Assembly: GCF_016862375.1 (NCBI RefSeq)
Contig: NZ_BOMV01000060.1
Span: 1-64,000, forward strand
DNA length: 64,000 bases
DNA from: Paractinoplanes rishiriensis
GTDB taxonomy: Bacteria > Actinomycetota > Actinomycetes > Mycobacteriales > Micromonosporaceae
Direction: 5' to 3'
Made by a program: the position numbers and the translations under genes. Of the stretch, positions 17,443-25,622 are shown piece by piece; position 1 is the stretch's first letter, and every line of letters starts with the position of its first letter. Under the pieces are notes generated by a model. The model made no database searches, had not been told where the DNA came from, and saw nothing but the letters and a program-made list of their open reading frames with translations.

Positions 17443-18057
17443 TCAGTCCAGCTGGGGTAGCCCGGCGATCACGGCGTCCAGGAGAAGCGGATCGCACCGG
17501 TCGGCCCGCGGCGGCGGCAGGTCGGCCGGCAGGCCCTCCGGCGGCAACTGCCAGCGCACCCGGTCGGGATCGGCCCGCTCGACCGCGTGGTACCACTCGC
17601 GGAGCGGCTCGGCCAGCCGGACGTGCAGATCGAAGTTCCGCCGCCGCCGGGTCGGGTCGGCGTCGCGGCGCCGGCGCAGTTCGACCGCCGACGGCACCGA
17701 CACCAGGAACAGGTCGGCCAGGCCCAGCCGGCCCGCGGCCATTGCCTCCCGGCGGGCGTCGACCTCGTGCCGCCAGTGGCCCGGCGGGAGTGCTCCCAAC
17801 CGGGCCATGGACCAGCTGTAGTGCAGTTTCATCGGGTCGTCGTCGCAGATCGCGAACCCGCCGGCGGCCTCACGGCGCACGGCGTGCCGCCAGCGCCGCG
17901 TGTCGTGCTCACACCAGAACGCCGCGGTCTCGGCCGGATCGATGCCGCTCGGCTGGCCGGGCGGCGGCGGGCATTCGGGAACCGTGTCGTCCGGAAACAG
18001 CCGCTGACACCAGGTTGTCTTGCCGGCCGCGCTCGGCCCGGTCACCACGACGATCAC
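17443..18057 (-). CDS. P-loop NTPase/kinase-like protein
   Basis: A 204-aa P-loop protein. The Walker A motif GPSAAGKTT lies at residues 7-15, and the mid-protein has basic segments (RRRRDADPTRRRRNFD) resembling the lid of small-molecule kinases. The GTG at 18057 begins the conserved VIVVVTG strand and overlaps the end of the DUF3159 gene (GTGA), indicating translational coupling. It is the last gene of a TetR/DUF3159/P-loop operon. The substrate is unknown; nucleoside, shikimate or antibiotic kinase are possibilities. Confidence 0.7.
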   Translation of the reverse strand: MIVVVTGPSAAGKTTWCQRLFPDDTVPECPPPPGQPSGIDPAETAAFWCEHDTRRWRHAVRREAAGGFAICDDDPMKLHYSWSMARLGALPPGHWRHEVDARREAMAAGRLGLADLFLVSVPSAVELRRRRDADPTRRRRNFDLHVRLAEPLREWYHAVERADPDRVRWQLPPEGLPADLPPPRADRCDPLLLDAVIAGLPQLD

Positions 18058-18659
18058 GCACTCCGTTGTAGCGCGCGGCGGTCGGCTGCACGAGTGCGTT
18101 CGGCGCGGCCGATGGCCCACAGCGAGACGGCCACCGCCGCCGCGGTCAGCGGCAGGCCCATCAGGACCTTGGCGGCTGCCAGCCCGGCCACCTGCTGCTG
18201 GGCGAACAGCGACTGCTGCACCAGGAACCGGGCCGCGAACACCGCCGCCCAGGCCACGGTGGCCAGGTCGAAGTGCCAGCCGGGCAGGCGGGTGATCGGT
18301 TCACGCCGGGCGATCTGCCACAGCACCCCGGTGAGCGGACGGCGTACCACTATGGACAGGAGCAGCAGGCCGGCGGCGGTCGGGTTCCAGATCAGGTCGA
18401 GCAGGAAGTAGTCGATCGCGGAGCCGCTGCGCCAGGCGATCGCCGCCGAGATGGCGACGCCGATCAGCCCGCCGGCGGCCTGTCCGAACGGGTGCCCCCG
18501 CCGGAGTCGCACCACGCAGACCACGGTGGCGAAGGTCACCGCGATGAGCAGCGCCGGCCCCAGCCCGATCACCGAGTGGAGCGTCGCCACCAGGGCCGGC
18601 GGCACGGCCGAGAGCGTGAGGCCCCACCAGCCGCCGATCGGGTCCAGGCGCGATGCCAT
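18054..18659 (-). CDS. DUF3159 family membrane protein
   Basis: A 201-aa integral membrane protein with about five or six helices (residues about 15-50, 65-90, 95-112, 145-170, 175-195), matching the actinobacterial DUF3159 family, for which no function is established. The ATG at 18659 lies 1 bp after the TetR stop, and the 3' end overlaps the P-loop gene by 4 bp. The three genes thus form an operon. The conserved motifs GGWWGLTLSAVPP and LIWNPTAAGLL are visible. Confidence 0.8.
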   Translation of the reverse strand: MASRLDPIGGWWGLTLSAVPPALVATLHSVIGLGPALLIAVTFATVVCVVRLRRGHPFGQAAGGLIGVAISAAIAWRSGSAIDYFLLDLIWNPTAAGLLLLSIVVRRPLTGVLWQIARREPITRLPGWHFDLATVAWAAVFAARFLVQQSLFAQQQVAGLAAAKVLMGLPLTAAAVAVSLWAIGRAERTRAADRRALQRSA

Positions 18660-18660
18660 C

Positions 18661-19281
18661 TCAACCCGCCAGCCCGGCCGCGACCGAGGCCGCGGCCCGT
18701 CCGGGGTCGTCGCCGTAGCCGACGCAGAGGCGTACCAGCATGTCGGAGAGCACGAAGCGGGCCTGGTCGACGGGCAGTTGCCCGGACAGCACCAGGGTGA
18801 CCATGCCGTGCCGCATGCTCCACACCTGCGCGGCCCACACCAGCGTGAGCACCTCGGTGCCGGCGGCGAACCGGCCGGCCTCGATGCACCGGCTGATCTC
18901 GGTGACCAGGCGCTCGTACGCCTCCTTGCCGTTGTTGTCGCCGTCCAGCGGGCGGTCGATGAACATCGCCCGGTAGACGTTGGGTTCGGCGAGGCCGTAT
19001 GCGAAGTAGACCTCGGTGAGGGCGGCCAGGTCGGCCACCGGGTCGTCGGTCGACGGCACCCGGTCGGCGCGCGCGTCGAGGGTGGCGAAGCCGGCCCGGC
19101 GCACCTCCTGCCGCAGTTCCTCCATGCTGCCGAAGTAGGTGTAGACCGAGGTGGTGGAGACACCGACGTCCCGCGCCACCCGCCGCGTGGTCAGCGCGGT
19201 CGGACCCTCCTCGGCCAGCACGTGCGCCGCCGCCCGGAGCACGGCGTCGCGCAGATTCTCGTCTCGCGGTCGTGGACTCAT
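18661..19281 (-). CDS. TetR-family transcriptional regulator
   Basis: A 206-aa repressor with an N-terminal HTH (about residues 10-55; TTRRVARDVGVSTTSVYTYFGSMEEL) and an all-helical ligand/dimer domain of TetR_C type containing the WSMRHG motif. The start could be 19281 (MSPRPRDENLRDA) or 19290. It heads an operon with DUF3159 and a P-loop protein, and a perfect 18-bp palindrome lies 20 bp upstream, so autoregulation is likely. The same palindrome could also control the divergent helicase gene. Confidence 0.9.
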   Translation of the reverse strand: MSPRPRDENLRDAVLRAAAHVLAEEGPTALTTRRVARDVGVSTTSVYTYFGSMEELRQEVRRAGFATLDARADRVPSTDDPVADLAALTEVYFAYGLAEPNVYRAMFIDRPLDGDNNGKEAYERLVTEISRCIEAGRFAAGTEVLTLVWAAQVWSMRHGMVTLVLSGQLPVDQARFVLSDMLVRLCVGYGDDPGRAAASVAAGLAG

Positions 19282-19300
19282 GCCGACCACCGTAACAGAA

Positions 19301-19318
19301 CGGCGTTACGTAACGCCG
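19301..19318. promoter_or_regulatory. 18-bp palindrome, probable TetR operator
   Basis: CGGCGTTACGTAACGCCG is a perfect 18-bp palindrome in the divergent space between the TetR gene and the primase-helicase gene. Its size and position fit a TetR dimer site. It lies 3 bp before an alternative ATG (19321) of the helicase gene. Confidence 0.65.
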
Positions 19319-19395
19319 CCATGCAACGTGCCAACCACGGCACCACGCGCCCACCGGCTCGGATCGGCGACAACCGGCCATGGAACGATGGCCGC

Positions 19396-21738
19396 ATGGC
19401 GTCCGGTGATGCGGCCCTGGCGGATGAGGTGGCCCGGCTGCGTGCCGAGAACGCCCGGCTGTCGCGCCTGCTCGAACTGCGGGGCCAGGACACCTCGCCG
19501 CCGCCGGAGCAGCTGTCCGCCCCGGTCACACCGCCCGGCCTGGTGACCATGTCGTCCCCGGTGAACGACAAGTTGGCCCTGTTCGCGGACAGGTTCGCGG
19601 CGCGCCCCGACGTGTACGCGGTGCGCTGGGAGAACGCCCGCACCGGCGCGACCGGCTGGATGCCCGCGGTGGCCGGCGGCTGGCGTAAGGGTATGGACCG
19701 CCGCGGCGCGGCCTATTTGCGGCTCAGCGATGACCGGGTCGCCGCGCACCTGGTCGGTGACGTTTTCCTCGGGCTGTATCCGCTGCTGCGGAACAACACC
19801 TGCCGGTTCCTGGTGGCGGACTTCGATGGGCCCGCCGCGATGCTCGACGCGCTCGCGTACACGAAGGCCGCGCGCGCCGCGGTGGTGCCCGCGGGTTTGG
19901 AGATCTCCCAGTCCGGCCGCGGCGCCCATGTCTGGGTGTTCTTCACCGGAGCGGTGTCCGCGACCGTGGCCCGTGGGGTCGGGACCGCGCTGCTGCACGA
20001 GGCGATGGTGTTGCGCGGGTCCATGGACCTGCGCTCCTACGACCGGCTCTTTCCCAACCAGGACGTGCTGCCGGAGGGCGGGTTCGGCAACCTGATCGCG
20101 GCGCCGCTGCAGGGCCGGCGTCGCAAAGACGGGCTCACCGTCTTTCTCGATCTCGCGACGCTGGAGCCGTACGAGGATCAGTGGGTGTTCCTGTCGACAC
20201 TGGACCGCCTCACGCCCGGCGACGCGGAGCGGATCGCCCGGCGGGCCCAGCGTCTGGCCGTCGGCACCGAGGTCGACACGCTGAGCAGGTCCGGCGCGAC
20301 CAAGGTCCATCCGAGCCTGCCCGCGGTGGTGCCGGCCGAACTCGGCGCCGGCCTGACCCTGGCCGCGGCGCAACTCACCCCGGCGGCACTGGCCACCTTC
20401 AAGCACGCCGCCTCGATGGCCAACCCGAAGTTCTACGAGCTGCAGCGACTCCGCAAGTCCACCTGGGACACGCCGCGGTTCGTCCGCGGATACGACCTCA
20501 CCCTCGACGATCGCCTGATCCTGCCGCGCGGGCTGCGGCACACGGTCGAGGAGATCGTCGGACGCGCCGGGTCCCGGCTGGCCGTCACGGACATCCGGAA
20601 CGCGGGCCGCGAGATCGACGTGGCGTTCACGGCCGAGCTCACCACCGAGCAGACGGTCGCGGTCAGCGCGCTGCTCGCCCACGACGACGGGGTGCTGGTG
20701 GCGCCGCCGGGCTCCGGCAAGACGGTCATGGCCTGCGCGGTGATCGCCGAGCGCGGCACGTCCACGCTGGTGCTGGTCGACCGCAAGGCGCTGGCCGAGC
20801 AGTGGCGGACCCGGATCGAGCAGTTCCTCGGCATCCGCGCCGGTCAGGTCGGCGGCGGCCGGCGCAAGCTGAGCGGCGTGGTGGATGTCGCGATGCTGCC
20901 CTCGCTGGCGCGTCGCGACGACGTCGAGGAGCTCACGCACGGATACGGTCACGTCATCGTGGACGAGTGCCACCACCTGGCGGCCGCCGCGTACGACCAC
21001 TCGGTCAAGCGGATCGGTGCGCAGTTCTGGCTCGGGCTCACCGCGACCCCGGGCCGGCGGGACGGGCTCGGCGAGGTCGTCACCTGGCAGCTCGGACCCG
21101 TCCGGCACACGGTGACCCAGGAGGAGCAGGGCACCCTCGCGGCCGCGTGGGCGACCGAACCCGGACCGCGCCGGGTGCTGTACGTCCACGAGACCACGTT
21201 CCGTCACGACGACGTGGATCTGTCCGCACCGGGCGGGCTCGCCGAGGTGCACCGGGCGCTCGCCGCCGACGAGGCGCGCAACGGCCGGATCGTCGACGAC
21301 GTCGAGGCGGCGCTGCGCCGTGGACGGAACTGTCTGGTGCTCACCCGGCGGGTCGCCCACCTCGAGGCCCTGGCATCGCTGCTGGCCACACGTGGGCACC
21401 GGGCGCTCGTGCTCCAGGGCGGCATGAGCACGACCGATCGGCGGGCCGCGGTCGCCCGGCTCGCCGAGGCCAAGCCGGGCGACGGCATCCTGGTCATCGG
21501 AACCACGCCGTTCATCGGCGAGGGCTTCGATGCCCCGGCGCTCGACACCCTCTTCCTGGCCGGCCCGATCTCGTATGACGGCCTGCTTGTCCAGTGCGCC
21601 GGTCGGGTCGTCCGCGCGGCCGCCGGCAAGGAGGTCGCCGAGGTGCACGACTACCACGACCAGGCGACGCCGGTGCTCGCCGTCTCGCTGCAGCGCCGCA
21701 TGCCCGGATACCGCGCACTGGGATTCGGGACGGCATGA
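19396..21738 (+). CDS. TOTE-type archaeo-eukaryotic primase fused to SF2 helicase
   Basis: A 780-aa fusion. A short leucine-zipper-like coiled coil (residues 8-30) leads into an archaeo-eukaryotic primase (AEP) domain (about 45-265) with the metal-binding D142-F-D144 and the SGRGAHVW motif (H178). An SF2 DEAD/DEAH-like helicase follows, with Walker A APPGSGKT (K442), DECHH (D523/E524), TATP (549-552) and motif VI QCAGRVVRA (733-741). This arrangement matches proteins annotated as TOTE conflict systems, thought to act in defence against mobile DNA. No nuclease domain is visible. The start at 19396 is chosen; the ATG at 19321 would add 25 residues. It overlaps the HAD gene (ATGA). Confidence 0.85.
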   Translation: MASGDAALADEVARLRAENARLSRLLELRGQDTSPPPEQLSAPVTPPGLVTMSSPVNDKLALFADRFAARPDVYAVRWENARTGATGWMPAVAGGWRKGMDRRGAAYLRLSDDRVAAHLVGDVFLGLYPLLRNNTCRFLVADFDGPAAMLDALAYTKAARAAVVPAGLEISQSGRGAHVWVFFTGAVSATVARGVGTALLHEAMVLRGSMDLRSYDRLFPNQDVLPEGGFGNLIAAPLQGRRRKDGLTVFLDLATLEPYEDQWVFLSTLDRLTPGDAERIARRAQRLAVGTEVDTLSRSGATKVHPSLPAVVPAELGAGLTLAAAQLTPAALATFKHAASMANPKFYELQRLRKSTWDTPRFVRGYDLTLDDRLILPRGLRHTVEEIVGRAGSRLAVTDIRNAGREIDVAFTAELTTEQTVAVSALLAHDDGVLVAPPGSGKTVMACAVIAERGTSTLVLVDRKALAEQWRTRIEQFLGIRAGQVGGGRRKLSGVVDVAMLPSLARRDDVEELTHGYGHVIVDECHHLAAAAYDHSVKRIGAQFWLGLTATPGRRDGLGEVVTWQLGPVRHTVTQEEQGTLAAAWATEPGPRRVLYVHETTFRHDDVDLSAPGGLAEVHRALAADEARNGRIVDDVEAALRRGRNCLVLTRRVAHLEALASLLATRGHRALVLQGGMSTTDRRAAVARLAEAKPGDGILVIGTTPFIGEGFDAPALDTLFLAGPISYDGLLVQCAGRVVRAAAGKEVAEVHDYHDQATPVLAVSLQRRMPGYRALGFGTA

Positions 21739-22340
21739 CGCGTCCCGCGGTGTTGATCGACCTCGGTGGGGTCCTCGTTCCGGACTACCTCGGCGCGGCC
21801 GCAAACTACTGGGCCGGGCGGCTCGGGATCGCTCCGGGGGACTTTCTCGCGGCCGTCTTTGCCGGTAACGACGAGGCCGTGCTCGTCGGGCGTACCAGTG
21901 AAAGCGCCTGGTGGGAGCTGGTCGGCGAGCGGTTGCGCCGGGACGCCGCGGCGGTTGACGAGATTCGGCGCGATCTGGCCGCCCGGCACCGCTGGGATGC
22001 CGAGTTGGTGGACGGGCTCCGGGGGTTGCGCGGGCGGGTGGCGATTGCGATCGTCAGCAACGCGTGGCCCGCGGCGCGGGCGCGGATCGTCGAGGCCGGC
22101 GTCGACCGGCTCGTCGATGCTGTCGTGCTCTCCTGCGAGGTGGGGTGCGCGAAACCGGATCGCCGGATCTACGAGATCGCGCTGCGCCGTCTCGGCGTCG
22201 AGCCGGGTGATGCGCTCTTCGTGGACGACACGGAGGGTCACGTGGATGCCGCTCGATCTTTGGGAATGGCCGGACATCTGCACGACGGGACCGCGGGGGT
22301 CATCGAGCGGATCGAGATTCACCTACGCTGTGTGGGTTGA
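21735..22340 (+). CDS. HAD-superfamily hydrolase
   Basis: A 201-aa haloacid-dehalogenase-type phosphatase. Motif I is LIDLGGVL (nucleophile D9; the usual second Asp, at position 11, is Gly), motif II IVSNAW (S108), motif III K140 in CAKPD, and motif IV FVDD (D164/D165). The helical cap lies between residues 15 and 85. Loss of the D+2 acid/base residue occurs in some HAD proteins and may mean weak phosphatase activity or another role. The ATGA overlap with the primase-helicase gene suggests the two products are made together. Confidence 0.87.
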   Translation: MTRPAVLIDLGGVLVPDYLGAAANYWAGRLGIAPGDFLAAVFAGNDEAVLVGRTSESAWWELVGERLRRDAAAVDEIRRDLAARHRWDAELVDGLRGLRGRVAIAIVSNAWPAARARIVEAGVDRLVDAVVLSCEVGCAKPDRRIYEIALRRLGVEPGDALFVDDTEGHVDAARSLGMAGHLHDGTAGVIERIEIHLRCVG

Positions 22341-22703
22341 ACTCTCTCCGAATTCGACGGGCGATCCAGAATCGTCAACATTTATGTAGCCGACATTGCG
22401 GCCGATGGCGATTTCCGGGTCTACCGTTAGTGATCAAGAACACGTTACAGCGGTCAATGCGAATCAGCCCGCGACCAGGGCCGTTGGGCGGTGCGGGGGG
22501 CTCCGAACGGCCCCCTCTCGGTCAACTTCCGCCGCGGACATTACCGAGCGTTCGGGTCTTCGGCGACGGCCGTGGGTGTGGCCGAACCCATCCTGGCGGA
22601 ATGCATCTCCAATCGGGTGTTTCATGACGCGCTCATCCGTGCCATGATCCCCTGCGGGATTCCTGCGGTCACCACGTGGGATTCATCGGAGAGGACAGCC
22701 GAG
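22341..22703 (+). promoter_or_regulatory. Gene-free leader upstream of the sugar-binding lipoprotein
   Basis: A 363-bp stretch without a convincing gene. The open frame running through it into the next gene has no family-like sequence. It must hold the promoter of the binding-protein gene. A weak hairpin (GGGGGC/GCCCCC, 22496-22515) is present, but it is not followed by a T-run. Confidence 0.4.
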
Positions 22704-23783
22704 TTGCAAAGATTGCTGGCAATTGCGGCGGCCGGCGTGATGATCGTTTCCAGCCTGGCCGCGTGCGGCTCGGACGAGTCGGGCGACGGCGGCCCGAGCA
22801 ACCCGCGGGTGGGCCTGATCCTGCCGGATGCGAAAAGCTCACAGCGCTGGGCCAAGGAGCCCAGGTACTTCCGGGCGGCGTTCGCCGCGCTCGGCGTCCC
22901 AGTGGAGATCCAGAACGCCGGTGGCGACCCGGCGAACTTCGTCCGCATCGGCGAAGAGATGATCAACAACGGCGTGAAGGTCCTGATCATCGCGAACCTG
23001 GACTCGATCTCCGGCAAGGCCGTGCTCAACCGTGCCGCGGAGAACGACATCCCGACGATCGACTACGACCGGCTCACCCTCAACGGCGGCGCCGACTACT
23101 ACGTCAGCTTCGACAACGAGAGGATCGGCGAGCTTCAGGGGTACGGGCTGACCAAGTGCCTCCGGGTGAACAACGCGGTCAACCCGATGGTGGCCTCGCT
23201 CAACGGTTCGCCGACCGACGGCAACGCCACGATCCTCAAGGAGGGGTACGACTTCGTCCTGCAGAGCCGGTTCGACAACGGCGAGTACCGCAGGGGCCCG
23301 GACCAGTTCGTCCCCGACTGGGACGCGGCGCAGGCGCAACAGGTCTTCGAGCAGATGTTCAAGCAACAGCCGAAGATCAACGCTGTGCTCGCCGCGAACG
23401 ACGACATCGCCGGCGCGGTCATCAAGGTGCTCAAGAAGAACAAGCTCAACGGCAAGGTTCCGGTCACCGGCCAGGACGCCACGCTCGAGGGCCTGCGCAA
23501 CGTTCTCTCCGGCGACCAGTGCCTGACCATCTACAAGCGAGTCGAGCCGGAGGCGTACACCGCCGCGAGCCTGGCGGCCAAGCTGTTCAAGGGCGAGACC
23601 CCGAAGGTCGGCGCCAAGCTGCAGGACCCGGAGTCCGGCGAGTTCATCCCGTTCGCCAGCATCCCGCCCGTCCCGATCGAGGCGGAGCAGGTGAAGGACG
23701 TGGTGGCCGAGGGGGTCATCAGCAAGAAGGAGCTGTGCACGGGCGTTTACGTCGCCCTGTGCAAGGAGTACGGCGTGGAATAG
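22704..23783 (+). CDS. Sugar ABC transporter substrate-binding lipoprotein (XylF-like)
   Basis: A 359-aa periplasmic-binding-protein-like lipoprotein of the ribose/xylose type (peripla_BP_4 fold). The TTG at 22704, with GGAGAGG upstream, starts a lipoprotein signal peptide with lipobox SLAAC (C21). The mature domain has VGLILPDAKSSQRW, GVKVLIIANLDS, PTIDYDRLTLNGGADYYVSFDN and VLAANDDIAGAVIKVL, the pattern of D-xylose-binding proteins. No permease or ATPase gene adjoins it, so it must use a transporter encoded elsewhere or act as a sensor. A hairpin terminator follows the stop. Confidence 0.9.
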   Translation: MQRLLAIAAAGVMIVSSLAACGSDESGDGGPSNPRVGLILPDAKSSQRWAKEPRYFRAAFAALGVPVEIQNAGGDPANFVRIGEEMINNGVKVLIIANLDSISGKAVLNRAAENDIPTIDYDRLTLNGGADYYVSFDNERIGELQGYGLTKCLRVNNAVNPMVASLNGSPTDGNATILKEGYDFVLQSRFDNGEYRRGPDQFVPDWDAAQAQQVFEQMFKQQPKINAVLAANDDIAGAVIKVLKKNKLNGKVPVTGQDATLEGLRNVLSGDQCLTIYKRVEPEAYTAASLAAKLFKGETPKVGAKLQDPESGEFIPFASIPPVPIEAEQVKDVVAEGVISKKELCTGVYVALCKEYGVE

Positions 23784-23784
23784 A

Positions 23785-23817
23785 GGTTGCCGGACGCCGC
23801 GCGGGCGCCCGGCAACC
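23785..23817. terminator. Hairpin terminator between convergent genes
   Basis: A GC-rich inverted repeat with outer arms GGTTGCCGG/CCGGCAACC encloses a smaller CGCC/GGCG pairing. It begins directly after the binding-protein stop and faces the end of the minus-strand secreted-protein gene. Confidence 0.65.
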
Positions 23818-23827
23818 AAACTCGGAC

Positions 23828-24427
23828 TTAGCGGGGGCCGGGGCCGCCCTGCTGGCCGTGGTGGACCGGCTGGCCGTGGTGGACCGGCTGGCCGTGGTGG
23901 ACCGGCTGGCCGTGGTGGACCGGCGGGGCCGGGTGCGGCCGGTTGTGGCCACCGGGCTTGCCCGGGTGGAACCGGTTGATCACCGGCAGCGCGAGGTCCA
24001 CGCGCTTCCACTGGGTGCGGGCGTGCCGGCCGCAGTCGGTGTACGACATCGTGGCGCGCAGGACCACGACGTTGCTGCTGCCGCGGAAGGTGCTGACCCG
24101 GATCGGGGTGGCCGCGGTGCGGCCCGGCCGCAGGTTGTCGCCGTGCGTGAAGGTCGTCGACCGGCGCATGCCCGGGTAGCTGACGGCCACCTGGCGGCCG
24201 CCGTCCACCTGGACCTGCGCGTTGCAGACTGGCGTGCGCGAACGCCAGAAGATGTTGACCCAGTTGGTGGACTGGGCCTGGACCGGCGCGAGGCGGGTGG
24301 ACACCGGCTCCGGGCCGAAGTGCCTGGGGGCCGCCGCCGCCGGACCGGCCGCCGCCGTCGCGACAAGTGCACCAGCCGCCGCGGCGAACGCCAGCGAAGC
24401 CGCCACACGGTTCACTTTGCTGCTCAT
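23828..24427 (-). CDS. Secreted protein with His-Gly repeat tail
   Basis: A 199-aa exported protein of unknown function. A signal peptide (residues 1-33, ending GPAAAA) is followed by a Cys-containing beta-rich domain (about 35-150, with C68 and C133 possibly paired) and a low-complexity tail with four PVHHGQ repeats before GGPGPR. The ATG at 24427 has GGAGG upstream, inside a large inverted repeat. The His-rich tail could bind metal ions, but this is only a possibility. No family is recognised. Confidence 0.7.
   Translation of the reverse strand: MSSKVNRVAASLAFAAAAGALVATAAAGPAAAAPRHFGPEPVSTRLAPVQAQSTNWVNIFWRSRTPVCNAQVQVDGGRQVAVSYPGMRRSTTFTHGDNLRPGRTAATPIRVSTFRGSSNVVVLRATMSYTDCGRHARTQWKRVDLALPVINRFHPGKPGGHNRPHPAPPVHHGQPVHHGQPVHHGQPVHHGQQGGPGPR
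23852..23923. repeat. Four 18-bp tandem repeats
   Basis: Four identical units of 18 bp (CTGGCCGTGGTGGACCGG) in direct array encode the PVHHGQ hexapeptide repeats of the minus-strand secreted protein. Perfect identity, including third positions, suggests recent slippage or expansion. Confidence 0.9.
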
Positions 24428-24436
24428 TTCGACCTC

Positions 24437-24479
24437 CATGTCAGGGAAGCGAAGGGGGAGGTTCCGCTTCCTCGACATG
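24437..24479. promoter_or_regulatory. Long inverted repeat at the 5' end of the His-repeat protein gene
   Basis: Two 15-nt arms (24437-24451 and 24465-24479; 13 of 15 positions complementary) flank a 13-nt loop. The hairpin lies directly upstream of, and adjoining, the Shine-Dalgarno sequence of the minus-strand gene starting at 24427. It could be an operator or an RNA hairpin controlling translation. Confidence 0.5.
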
Positions 24480-24645
24480 GACATTAAGGGCGAAATGCAT
24501 GATGGCGCGCGCGACGCGACCGGCGTTATCGCATTGCTATACAAACCGCTCATAACGGATTGGCTGAACGGACGAGGTGGGCTCCTACATCTCGCCGAAC
24601 AAGCGGCGCTTACGCTGGTCAGCGCGCTGACATAGGAGATCTTCA

Positions 24646-25428
24646 ATGAAATTTGCCCTGTCCGTACTGCTGGCCGTCACCCTGGCGCCCTCCGCCGCCG
24701 CGGCATCCCCGGCGCCCATCGACTATGTGGCGCTCGGCGACTCGTACTCGTCCGGCGTCGGCACCGTCGACGCGTCCGGCACCTGCGGCCGCAGTCCGAG
24801 CAGCTATCCGGCGCTGTGGGCGGTCAATCACCCGTTCGCCACCCTGCATTTCGACGCCTGCGGCGGGGCAACGACTGATCACGTACGCGCATCGCAGTTG
24901 AATGCTTTGAACGGCGACACCGATCTGGTCAGCATCACCATCGGCGGCAACGACGTCGGCTTCTCACCCACCCTGTCGGTGTGCACCGCGGCCGCCGACG
25001 CCACCTGCACCCAGCAGGTGACCACGGCGCGCACCGCGATGGCCCAGGCGCTGCCGGCCAAGCTGGACGCCACCTACCAGGCGATCCGCCAGAAGGCCCC
25101 GAACGCGAAGGTGGTCGTGCTGGGCTACCCGCGCCTGTTCAACCCGGCGGTGAGCTGCCCCGGCGGCGGCCTGAGCGTGACCAAGCAGCAGTCCCTGAAC
25201 GCCGCCGCCGACCACCTGACCCAGGTGATCAGCGACCGCGCCCGGGCGGCCGGCTTCACGTTCGTCGACGTCCGCCCGCTGTTCTCCGGCCACGAAATCT
25301 GCACCGCGGTCACCTGGATCAACAACGTCTCCCAGACGCGCCCGTACGACTCGTACCACCCCAACGCGGGCGGCTACGCCCAGGCGTATCTCCCGCTGCT
25401 GACCGCCGCAGCCGACATCGGCGTCTGA
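24646..25428 (+). CDS. Secreted SGNH/GDSL-type esterase or lipase
   Basis: A 260-aa secreted hydrolase of the SGNH family, like the extracellular lipases/esterases of Streptomyces. A signal peptide (residues 1-20) is followed by block I GDSYSSGVG (nucleophile Ser), the block III motif GGNDVGF, and the block V region DSYHPN with catalytic Asp/His. Six Cys in the mature chain suggest three disulfides. A GGAG site lies about 10 bp before the ATG. The ester substrate cannot be inferred. Confidence 0.92.
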   Translation: MKFALSVLLAVTLAPSAAAASPAPIDYVALGDSYSSGVGTVDASGTCGRSPSSYPALWAVNHPFATLHFDACGGATTDHVRASQLNALNGDTDLVSITIGGNDVGFSPTLSVCTAAADATCTQQVTTARTAMAQALPAKLDATYQAIRQKAPNAKVVVLGYPRLFNPAVSCPGGGLSVTKQQSLNAAADHLTQVISDRARAAGFTFVDVRPLFSGHEICTAVTWINNVSQTRPYDSYHPNAGGYAQAYLPLLTAAADIGV

Positions 25429-25622
25429 CCCGCTGAGACGTGTGCTGCCGCATGAGGCGCGATCGCCGCGGCGACCGATTCGGGACGATCGCAGCGCATC
25501 GGCGATCAGCTGCGCTCCGATCCCAGGCCGGGATGTTGGGGCTCGAGCTGGAGCCAGGCCGCGCGCAGGTGCAGGTGATCGGCCCCCATATAGCGGAAGC
25601 GCTACAAATCAAAGAGCATCTG

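Noticed and set aside
17786..17797. GGGAGTGCTCCC, similar to the CebR box
   Set aside because: It lies inside the coding part of the P-loop gene and differs from the consensus at the centre, so it is more likely chance.
22495..22515. GGGGGC/GCCCCC hairpin as a terminator
   Set aside because: No T-run follows, and it sits far upstream of the next start rather than just after a stop.
23852..23923. Regular repeats suggesting a CRISPR array
   Set aside because: The units are contiguous 18-bp direct repeats without spacers and encode a protein tail.
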